64,000 nucleotides of DNA from Sinonovacula constricta (lineage: Eukaryota > Mollusca > Bivalvia > Cardiida > Solecurtidae), in NCBI GenBank assembly GCA_007844125.1, contig CM017558.1, positions 55,972,165 through 56,036,164 on the forward strand, in the 5' to 3' direction. The notes below the pieces were generated by a model. The model searched no databases. It was not told the origin of the DNA and saw only the letters and a program-made list of their open reading frames with translations. The first letter of the stretch is position 1. Every line of letters begins with the position of its first letter. A program made the position numbers and the translations under genes. Positions 30,301 to 42,919 of the stretch are shown one piece after another.

Positions 30301-33300
30301 TTGTGATTTTCAAAGCAGACATAGCATAATATCTACCTCATCCCTCTGATAACATCATTTCAATTACTGAACGCTAAAGCATGTGTGCATTTTGTGTAAT
30401 CTTGATATTTAATAACTGTGTATATCAGTCTTACTGATAATTATATCACAATCAAAACGGCAGAATTAAAATAAACAACTGTTGACTACTGTATTTCTAA
30501 TAAACTTCTGCAATATCGGTTTCATTAATTAAACTTTTTTATCATAGCTGGTTAAATAATGAACAACCGAGTTATAACCGATGATTGTCAAACAGTTTGG
30601 TGTGCTCAAGTAAAGCGATTTTGACTTCCTGTCAAACATTAGACTTAAAAAACCCAGCCCTTACATCATGGACATTTAAAAATCACGTCATTTAGATGAA
30701 TCATCAAAGGGTTTTATATTCTGGAAACATATCTTGTGGCTACTGTGATATGACTTGGACAGACTATCAGTATATTAAATAAATGAAAATACAAACTTTA
30801 ATTTTGTAAGATATGTGCCAGATTTTCTTTTCCCTTGTGTCAATAAATGTAGAGTATGACTTGACCTAATTTGGATAGTATACTTAGATGAGCTTTAGAG
30901 TAATAAACCGCTCATATTTTTCTTTGTAGAACATGCATTTGAGAAGAATAAATCCTGTACATTTAATACAAATTATATTTTCAGACAGTACGTTTATTAA
31001 TTTTAAAAAGCTTTTAAAGTATCTGTACTCTGAAATATCACCTTCAGAAAATGTTTAATTATAACACCACAAAGAAATTTAATTTAAATTAACGTGGTTA
31101 TCCAAATCTACCCTTTAACATACACTTGTATTTGTTGTCCCTAGTGAAGTAGATTTCTTTCTACAGTATGTTTTTCTTCAATCTTGAATGGACCAATTGC
31201 ATTTTCCTAAATCCAATACAATAATTCTGAATGAAATAAAGAACAGTTGTGGTGTCTGGATGGGCCCATATATAATTATAGTAAGTTAATAGTTAACTGA
31301 AAAGATAACATATTAGACATAAGAAGAAAAGTATAGTTTTATCACATCACCATCGTCATATACTTTTGGTATTCATCACTTTGCTTTAGTTCACCTAATT
31401 ACCATGTAAGCATTTGACATCACAATTGAAAAATTATTACAAATGAACATTCCTATTAGATCTTAACAGACATTTAAGCATTTTATAATTGATATTAATT
31501 TTCTGTTTTAAGCTTCATTAATATTTATTAAGACTAACCTGCATACTCATTATCAATTTCAAATCTTGACTAAGTGATAGTCTTTGATATAATCATGGTC
31601 TGAATCTGATTTTACCAGTACGTTATAAGCAATACAGTACAATGCACCTGTTTACAACCAGGATTGTTATCAACTTCACAAACTAAATTCATTGATAAAA
31701 ATTCCATAGAAATTAAATCAAAATTATTAAAATATACAAATATAAAAATAGTTCCGTTCATATAAACTTAAATCAACTTGTGTCTGACTAAGAGAGATGT
31801 CTATTTAACTTTTGAAATTGTTCACAATTTTTCGGATATGAAATCAATGCTTATAAAATTGTCAAAATTAAAGTCTATTTTTAGATTGTCATTAAGATAT
31901 ATGAATAATCTTGTTGGCTAATTTGCATAACTAATGATTTCAAATCATAGTTTGGTGACAGCCTCTTCTATTTAAAGTTATATTTAGTTATAAGCAGACT
32001 TCTAGCTAAACTATGCATTATGACTGAATGAGCAAAGTTTGGACAATAATAATAATAAAAATCGTAAAAAATAATAAAATGAACAAAATATTATGAAAAT
32101 TTACCCAGCATGTGTTAGAAAGGTAGGGGTATGTATATAACTTTAATAACGTTTGTGTATATGTGAATATCGCTTTTAAGTAATAAGAATCTAACCAATT
32201 TTTCGAAAATAATGTTTATTTTTAAATTTTCATTTATATGAATATTCATGTTGGCTCATTTACAAAATTATTTAGTACAAATCTAAGTTCAGTGATAGTC
32301 TCCATTTAAGTAACGATACAAAATTATTCTTCAATGGAATGGTTATTTATTAGACGACTATAAACCAAAACTATGAACAAAATCCTATAAATCTTATACC
32401 AACATATGTTTGACAAGTGGTGTCATGTATAAAACTTAAGAAACTGTCGAGTTTGTTTAAATATTGCTTTTAAATAAAATGAAACTAATTAACATTTAAA
32501 ATAAAAGTCAATTTTTAGTTTCACATAAAAATTGATAAATATTCATAAGTGCTAATTTGCATAATTGACGCATGAGCAAAATGGATATTCAATGGCTTTT
32601 AACTGTGTGACTGCTTTATACTTCTTTCAACATTAACTATAAGCATTTATCTTAACACACTGATCATAATTTGATTATGGTTGCCAAGGAAACCATTAGA
32701 TTTTAAATAGCTCAAATAAGTTTATTCTTACGTATATTAGAGACTCTGTTTAAAACATCCTATAGAACATTGTGGTACCCATGAAAATTGTCCAGCTGGG
32801 TAGGATTGGCAGTCACCATATCTAGCATCTGGACTACTGTCAGTATTAATGAGAACCAGAACACTCACTGACTGCAGGTTGAGTTTGACAGAGAGGTTTT
32901 AAGGAAGGTTGAGAGGTCTTGTAGAGTCTCTGTAGAAGGCTGGAAGACCGTTTAGATGTAAATTGACATAGGATGTGAATTGTTTATTAGCTCAATATAA
33001 TGCTTAGCTTAGTTATTTGTACTGTATCTTACACGGAATAGGTTCTTATTGTCCCGTATTCATATGTTGCAGGCAGTGCATGAGGCTCAAGTCAGAATTG
33101 AATGCCTTGAAGGTGACGGTGTACTTCTTCTGGGACTGTGAGGTTTGTGTGCTTTGTTTTTGACATACTTCGCATACTTCGCAGTGACCAGTAATGATCA
33201 TTATAGCGACATCTAGCTTTGGAGAAATACCACAGATAAACGTCTGGGTAGAACTACCGCCACACCGCAGGTCAGCTGGAAGAACTTCCCACATTAAGTC

Positions 33301-36300
33301 AGCCCAGAATTCTGCTACGACGCCACTCGCCTATTAGATTCACATTACTCTCGCCTAGCTTCAGGACCCAACCAGAATGCCTTAAATTAAGGATGCGTTG
33401 GCAAGTAAGTGGCATATCCACTTAGAATGTAATAAACAAGACGGCAAAACTTCGGTATCATTATTTGTGCAATAGGATTTAGCAGCAATGTAAATCATTA
33501 CACCATACACGTAAAGATATTGTGATAAACTAAGTGCAAGCACAAGACGATAAACCCCAAGTCATCATTATTATATGTTGTATCAATTATGCAATGTAAT
33601 TTTCTAATTCCCTACGATGCATTAAAACCTTCTATAATAATAATAGAGTACCGACAGTTAGGTGCACCCGAGGCATGGTGGTAGAGTCGTGAAAGTGTCT
33701 GCTTTAGTGAGCACCAGAAAGGCGCCTCTGTTTATGTCATTTAGAAAAGCAGACAACAACAACAAAAACAAAGCTTGCAAAGGAACTTCTGCCATACTTT
33801 TGCAACTACCAAAAGAAAACACCCGCTAATAAGACTGCGCATTTTTTCATTAACACAAAACTCCGGCTAATGTGCCCCTGTTTATGTCTTTGAGACAACC
33901 AAAAACAAAAGGCGCGAATATAGCTCACGCTGTTGACAGGTATGTCTGATGTGTCCTTCAGCACAAAAAACAAGCATTTGATAGTATTGCTGGCAATACA
34001 GTAGTCCCCTACCGGTCCCTCAAAAAGTTCTTTAATTATCATACGCTCCTGTTTATTGCCATTTATTTTTGGCCTTTATTTAAGGTATGAGCACCTTAAT
34101 GCACTATCATTTTAGTTAAGTGCACCTGAATGCGCTATCCGAAACTTCACGATTTTGCTGCAAGGTCATTCTGTGACCTTAACCTTCAAGGTAGCGACCC
34201 AAATGTTGTACGCGACACGTCATGTCAATATGGTGATCATTTCTGTGAAATAGTTGTAAAATCCGACTTCAAATAACAAAGTTATGGGCTGGACACGGTT
34301 GGCTGCAAGGTCATGCTGTGACCTTGACCTTCAAGGTATCGACCTAAATGTTGTTCGCGACACGTCATCTCAATATGGTGATCATTTCTGTGAAATAGTT
34401 GTAAAATCTGACTTTAAATAACAAAGTTATGGGGCGGACACGATTTTGCTGCAAGGTCATGCTGTGACCTTGACCTTCAAGGTAGCGACCCAGACAGACT
34501 GACGGACTGACGGACTGACGGACGGAGGGTAAACCTATAGTCCCCTCCGGTGTTAACACCGTTAGGGGACTAATAAACTCGCTGTTCTTTGAATTGCATT
34601 CTCATTGTTGTATCAGTGGCCACATTCGAGGCGGCAATTGATGCCATAAAACCCGACTACAAACTCTTCGTACAACAACAACAACAAAAAACAGTATTTT
34701 ATTTCTTGGAACAATTTTTTATGTTTTATTTAGCATTTGATTTAATATATGTTTTCCCCATGTTTAGTGTTGTCATTTAACAATCCAATACAGACAAACA
34801 AGTCGAGATAGATTTTTTTTTTTAATTTAGATTAACAAACTCTCACAGTAACACTCCCCGTAATTGAATCAAAGTTGTTGTAAATTTATTATAAAACTTG
34901 TAAGCATCAGTTTTACTGGTTGTCTGAATTAACAAAGCTTTTACATGCTCTCTAATTAACAACAACACGTTTACGGCCTATTTATTTGACTTATTATTCA
35001 GTAGCTCTTAACGTACTCATGGTGAATTTAGCCAAATATAGCTGAATTTAAACTGTTTGTTTAAGCCTGATTATGTTGTGTAAGCACTGACATGGATAAC
35101 AATGGCAAAGGTACCTTCATCACAGCGAGGGCCTGTGTATCCTGCAAAGCAATCTCCAGGACAGTTTCCTGTTGAAATATTACAAACGGCGTTGTCCATA
35201 CATTTCGCACAAGGTTTTGTACATCCCTGACCATAGAAACCTGCATTGCACTCTGGAAAAAAACGTGTTAGGGAAACATTCAAAGGTTTTAAGAAATTCT
35301 TTGTTAAACGAGTACAATATTTAAAAATACATTTTTGTTACATAATGTTTTATGGCGTTTAAGTTGACAGTGATAACGATGTCTGTTTTACTTCATCGTG
35401 GTATTTGAAGCAATCTTTCTTTATAAACATTTAAGGATGACATTTCTCAAGGATTTGTAACACATTGCGACGTATTGATTGTTCTTTTGACAACACTCGA
35501 CCTAGATAAAAAACAAAACTCCCTGTTTTCGACATGTAAAAACTATGACATTACGGCGTTGTGCTTTTTCTCGAAAAGCCTAAGACAGTTGTACTTCCAT
35601 ATCTTGCTACTGTTAAGTGTGAGAAAAATTAATAAAATGTTTATTTTATTTTAATTTCTTTTAAACTATTCAAGTATTAATTCCATAACTTGTAATTAAC
35701 TTTAACGGTAGTTCAAATAATTATGCAGTAAATTAGTAAGTGAAAATATCTATTTTGTCTTTGAAGATGAGAACTTTTATGGCAAATATTGAACATGATA
35801 CTCAAATAGAAGCATTTATTATAATGTTTACTTAGACATCCATTTTTAGGTTATTAAATCTTAGTAAAGATTTAGTCTCCATTTAATATTCACAATAAGT
35901 TTGCTACAACACCGAGACGTCTGAGTTGGTAGAACAGCAAATGAAATATGGATTTTATAGAGTTTACATCATTTTTAGACGTATGGGTCAAATGTTAAGT
36001 TCGACCGTTAATTTAATTCAATTAATGTGAAACTACTTATGTTGTTAATATTCTCAAATTGGTCCCGAAACATCAATGTGCGGAAGCAAATCGTACGCAT
36101 TTGCACACAACGTACATTTAATCATTTTCTTTTCTCTAGTCCATTCGACTAGATACACTTATATTGTTATTGTATGTTTAACAGGAGAATCATCCTTGTG
36201 ACTATACGTATTTATTTCAATGGGTTTCTAAGCATGTCTGGAAATCGATGCACATTTGACCTTCACATCTCGCTGACACTTCCATTCTACATTGTAACAT

Positions 36301-39300
36301 CACTAACCATTCTTCCTTCTGAGATAGTAACATTCTTGAGCCAACTTGATGTTGCTTCCTGAAATGTATGCTGGTAATATTCTTGATCCAACTTGATGTT
36401 GCTGCCTGAAATGTATGCTGGTAATATTCTTGATCCAACTAGACGTTGCTGCCTGGAAAAGTATGCTGGTAATATTCTTGATCCAACTTGATGTTACTGC
36501 CTGGAAAAGTATGCTGGTAACATTCTTGATCCAACTTGATGTTACTGCCTGGAAACGTATGCTGATAACATTCTTGATCCACCTCGACGTTGCTGCATGG
36601 AAAAGTATGCTGGTAACATTCTTGATCCAACTAGATGTTACTGCCTGGAAAAGTATGTTGGTAATATTCTTGATCCAACTAGATGTTACTGCCTGGAAAA
36701 GCATGCTGGTAGCATTTTAGTAACATGCTTGATCCAACTAGATGTTACTGCCTGGAAAAATATGCTGGTAACATTCTTGATCCTGATGACATTCTTGATT
36801 CTGGTGACATTCTTGCTCCAACTTGATGTTACTGCCTGGAAAATTTATGCTTTTTTCATTTCTGATCCAACTTGATGTTACCGCTTGAAAAATGTAAGCT
36901 GAAACTGCTAAACTACAAACTACAAAGTGGTGTGATCGATGTTGATGACATTATAATTGCGATGCATCCTGTACGCAAAGTCATACTTTGAGCAAGGTCA
37001 AGTATACTCTAAAACGTCATTAAGTTGTCTTGTTAAAGAGTTAAGGATATAAAGATAAAGATTTGTTCAATGAAAAATAAACATTAAAAAACCTCTATTA
37101 AAAGACAACTAACGAAACAGGACTAAAATGGTCTCTTAAGAAATGTGGTCTCTTTATGCAACACGGTTATCTTTTTTGAGAACGACAACTAAAATTGGCA
37201 AATTGTGTTTGTATATTTGATACATTTACTTATATTATCATAATGCAATGAAGACGATTATGATGATGATTGTGGTAGTGATGATGATGATAATGATGAT
37301 GATAGAAACTATTTTTAACTGACATGCATTCAATTTTCACGATTAAAAACGGTAACTTATATGCTTAAATTTATATTCAGTCTACGTTTTTATTAATAAA
37401 GAAAAGGTGATAAAATAAAACAATAACTACGACATACAAAGAACAACTCATTTAGAGCGGAACAAATATTTAGTAAGATGAACATTATCAGTTTCTTGAT
37501 CGTCATTCCAAGCGCAGAAATCAATGGTCAGAACATAGTAAAAAAACATTTAGGTCTAACAAACTTTCGTACAAAACACCAGGTTACATTATTCATATAA
37601 TCCGACCTACGCAGTAAAGTGTAACACGCAATTTGCAAACATTGATAACATTTTTCTTAGCTTGAATCAATGGCATTTGTCTTTTTTTCGATGTCAATTA
37701 CAAACACAAATATAGACATGATTCTATTATTTAATGCATTTTCGGTCCGCCATTTTGGAATTCATTAACATAATTTAGGCCAAAAAAAAATATATATATC
37801 TGGTTACGGTGACCCGACCGACCCTATTTTTTTCCGCCGACCCTAAACTTTTTTTCCCGATTTTGGTAAAAAAAAATAGCAGCAAAGGTACGAACATTAC
37901 TGGGTACGAACGAAAGGAAGCGGTGCAAGCGTCTACACTACAAACAGAGATGGCGGTGGCGGACGAACCCGCATGCATTTTAACCGTGTTTGCCGATTAA
38001 TGTATTCATCGCCATGAGGCGTACAGAAAAATGTAATCTTTCCCCCTAAAATATACGTTCGAGGATGTTTTTCGTTCATTTCATATTCAACCAGTCAACA
38101 ATTTGTCAACAAAGGCATCCAGCATGATGAACGGAGAAAATGCTTACAAGGTTTTTATTTTTATACATATATTGCGATATTGTGTCAGTAAAAATTAAAA
38201 TAAACTGGCTGTTGCCGGGCATTTTTTTAAAGATATAAATGCCTGGTTCTCAATTAATATTTTTAAAAGCTGGCCACTTGTACTGGCCAAATTTTATTAT
38301 AAAAAATAATCGACTTGTACTGGCCAAAATGTTTTTTATAAATATTTATATTAAGGATGATGTCCCAAACAAATTGCAATGATATTAATTTTAAATGGGG
38401 GCTACTGCCCCAACCCCTGCTTCTCTCGCCCAAACGTCTCTGGTCTTTTTGTGTCTTCAACATGCGGGGTCTGCTTAACTAGATTCTATCCACTGTAAAA
38501 TCATATATTTAATATTATATACAATATTTTGCTGGGGTGTCAGTGCCAGATAAATTTACATATTGGAAAGGCTCGAACTTAAAACAATCATATTGTGTTT
38601 ATTGTTCATTTTGCAATCTGAAACACTTTTCTAACCTTTTTCGAACCTTTGCACTAAGGGAGCCTCATTAACGGCCTATAGGGTTAATATTGTGCATACC
38701 CTTCACCGTGCAGCTATGTTACATGGCAGGTTATCAGACAGAGGATGACTAAAAAGCCAAAAGGTACATAAAAAGCTGTTATATTGTGTTTAATACACAC
38801 ACAATATTGGGTTTAATACACACACGCAAGCAATTATTGGTGAATACATTTAGCTACAATGAAAAGAGTGATATGCTGTCCAACAAGCAAAACTAAAAAA
38901 AAAAAAAAAAAAAAAAAATGCCTACCTACCTACCCTATTTTTGTTTAACATGTCACAGTAACCAGACATATTTTTTCTTTTGGCCTTAACCATAATATTT
39001 ATCTTTTCAGTGACGGCATAGTTTTCACATCATGTTGTATTTCTTTTACTTAGGTGAATTTACATCAACATGCCTGCTTTACTTTGAGTACAGAGTTGAT
39101 TTTAGCGAGTAGAGTCCCAAATAAGCGCAGATGAAAAGGTGTGAGGAGAAAGACTCTTCATTCAATTATGCGGATTGCGCGGTGGTATCTGATTGGCGAC
39201 GATCTTTGAGTGGTCGTCTTTTGAGGTCCATAAAAGGCATGTTTGACACGTTGTTATGTGGGTCGCTAGGTAGATATAGCAAGTGGTCGTTTATTACATG

Positions 39301-42300
39301 TCAATTGCAGAACGAATTTGTGCGGTGGCTTTGAAGTTGTCGTATAGAGCTAATGGTCGCCGGTTAGGGTCGGTCGCATGGTCAGGTTTGACTTTATTAA
39401 AAAAATGTTCAATAATTTTCAATATTTGATCAATAAAAAGCGAATGACGCCAATGAAGTAGAATGTTGATTCGACCCCGCTGATTCGGTCCCTGTTTAGC
39501 GGATTTGTCTGCACGCGTTACTTAAACTATGTCAAGGCAGTTCTTCAGAGAAATCGGAACGGGAACAGGTTATTTGCTGGTGTTTCTGAGCAAGTAGTAG
39601 TCGGTTGTTATCTCAGTTGTTTGAGCACCTGACTCTTGGACTGGAGGTTGTGGGTTGTCCTCCAAGATAGCTTAATATGTGGAGCTCCTGACATCGAAGC
39701 ATCTATGTTGTAGTGTACGAACCAATGAAATTCGTACAAACTTAATCGTATTATTTCACAATTTTATTTTTAGTCCATATGCATTTTTGGAAACTCTACT
39801 CAACTCATAAATACATTTTAGAACATAATTATGTTATTTGAGCAATTGTTTAATTATTTTTAATAATATCTTTTAAGCACAATAATATATTTAGAATATA
39901 TATTTCCTATGGTAGATTATATCTTAGAGAACACATATTGTAAATCATTTTATAATTATTTATTACAAGTGCAATTTTGTAACTCTCGACAAGCTATACC
40001 CCCTAATTTTCTCTCTACCCTTGATGTTCTGCAATGTTAGAACATATTTGTGCTTGGCGAAACAATAACCATAGGACGCCATAGACTTAACATAAGCTGC
40101 CAAGTTAATTTCTTCAAATAAGTTCTAATCGTATTCATAAAAAGTCTTATATATTTTTATGACTTGAACTAAGAAGTAATATTAAATCTGTTTATATTTC
40201 CTTAGGTATAAAAATAATTCTTACCTGTTTGCGCGGCAAGCTACCAATGTCTCTTGCAATATCATAAACGTGTATTCGCCAGACAGTTTTAGATGCTCTC
40301 AGACAAGGCTAAAACGTCACTTTCTTACCATCGGAACACTGGTCTCCTTGATATCCCGGTGCACATCCGTCTGAACAATTGCCAGTGAAGATGTCACATG
40401 CGGAATTGTTTCGGCATTTCCCGCATGTAGATATGCAGTCAGGACCAAATGTACCAGGGATACATGCTATAATATGCATGTCAATGACGAATGTGAAAAT
40501 ACTGAATACAAAGGCTCCACAAAGTACAATGATTTGAAATGGACTAATTACGCTTTTTGTAAAACTGCATATACACATTGAATCTATTTCAGAAGAATTA
40601 GCCAGAAATTTAAAAAACGACTTGGAGGTTTAATTATAAATTGAAAATGTGTAAAAAAAAAGCATGAATATTGATTATGATTGCTATAGTACAATTACAT
40701 TCAAAGATGAAAAAGATATTTATCCCTTATTATAGGATTTTATCATAAAAAGTACAACATAAAGTTTAACATGCTTATGTACAATTATAAATACGCACTT
40801 GAATTGCACATATCTCCATGGAATCCGGCAGCACAATGTTTACAGATGCCTGTCACATGATTACAGGTGATATTGTCATAGCAACTGCCACATGTCATCG
40901 TACAGTTTTCTCCGTAAGACATATGAGGACAAGCTGAAATAGTTTATTCGTATAATGTTTTATCACATGGATTAGTTCTGTTAATAGTTACATTACTTTG
41001 ATTGATGCAAATGTTCAACATGGTCATAGCTTCTAGAAAATAACAAAGCATACATATATAAACTACTTTGCGAAAGTAAGATAATAAACACTTCACCAAC
41101 AGATATGCTTGGGGTTAATAGCTAAATATTTATTCCTTTGGATACTTGTCGGTAAACGAACATTGGTTAATTTGGAATTTTATTATAAAACTAGTGTTTA
41201 AGTTAGGACGTATGGCACTGTGCCTTTGAATATAATTGTATTAACCTTGGACCGTCAAGCATGTACTAGACATCATCTTAAGCAGTTTGAAAGACCATTA
41301 TGGCTATGTATGTAAAATCACTTATGAATTGATCGTACATGCTGAAAGAACGAATTCGTATTTAAATAGATATGATGATTTTTGGTTCTGACAGTTAGTC
41401 ATCTGTGCGTTGCCTGTGTCATACAGTTATCAATTACTAATTCATTAATCAATGATTAAATCGATTTATTTGCACGTTTTGTATAACTGGCAATGCTGGC
41501 GTGAATAAAGAACGCATCTTATTAATTTAAGTTGAACTCTAACGATTTTCAACCGGAGATTCCGTATACAGCTTTAAGGTCCAAAAGAAGATACTGCATG
41601 TCTCATTAATATTCCGTGGGGTTTATTGTTTATCTTATTTTTAATGCTGCTTTGTATGACAACGTACAAGTTATAATATCTGACTAAAGGTCAGAGGTAG
41701 ATTATACATGTAGACACACACTTTCGTTATGAGTGGATTATGTAATATTTAAAGAGGTAAGAGGCATCCATATACACCCTTTTGTTAAGGTGCTGATTAG
41801 AGGGGTGGGGTAATTTGAGAGCTGCTATCACGTAATCTTCATAACAAATATAACATATTTCTGTGCTTGTGTGTAATGCCAAAGGTCTAGTATGCACATG
41901 TCAAAACAAAATGTACACAGTCGATGTATTTCTCTTTGTTTTAAGCTTTGAAAAAATGTGGACGTTAAATCGCCGATTCATTAAATCGGAATTCAAACTG
42001 TGAATGCTACGGATCAGTTCGACATATATTCGTATTATAAAAACTGCTTCATATATGCATTTGCTTTTGGCTTGTGTAGTTGACTTATATTCCATGCTAT
42101 ATCAGTTTTCGAATGTTTCTGAACTCCAAAGTCCAATGATCACATACATAAATTGTTACCGCAACTTCAAAATAATAACTGCAGTTTTGAAGGTATCATA
42201 TTTTTAATATTGAATACTAATTTAATGTGGAAGGTAACACATTTAAAAATTTGGACAATTTTTTGTCAGAATTCATTAATAGCTGATACTGACCCCACAA

Positions 42301-42820
42301 ATAACCCTTTATTCTAATTTACCATACACGCGCTCTTAATGTCACACAACACAATGAGCTGAAACTAAAAAGAAGAAAAAAACTGCAAAAGGTAAAACTA
42401 AATATCTATTTATGGAAACTGATCTGGTAACCTATCTCGGGCCCCACTGGGGCCTGGCTTCTCTTGTGACTGCTGCTCCAAATAAGGTTAGCCTTAGCAG
42501 CCAGCTGAGACAATGGGGGTAGGGTTAATAAAATAAGAAAACAAAGCAAGATTTCGGCATCTATAAAAATATCAAATATACAATCACGCAGAAGAATAAT
42601 TTCCCTTTAAGATCATGTGATTTTAAGAAAAATTATATTTTTTACATTTAAATGTAAGGAGTATCATTAATATTCTCTGTTAAAACATGATTATCATAAA
42701 GTAAGCCCATATTTAATTCATTAGACAAAACGAGTCCTTAAAAAAAAGTAGAAAAAGTAGCTTTAACTACTATTGGTTTTCAATTTTTAGGAAAATAAAT
42801 AATAGGTCAAACGTGTAAAA

Positions 42821-42919
<99 letters not shown>

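Noticed and set aside
36217..36875. Several repeat-rich proteins on both strands
   Set aside because: All arise from the 47/48-bp minisatellite, whose unit length keeps frames open.
39600..39665. Functional tRNA gene
   Set aside because: The T-arm and acceptor stem do not pair; it fits a SINE remnant.
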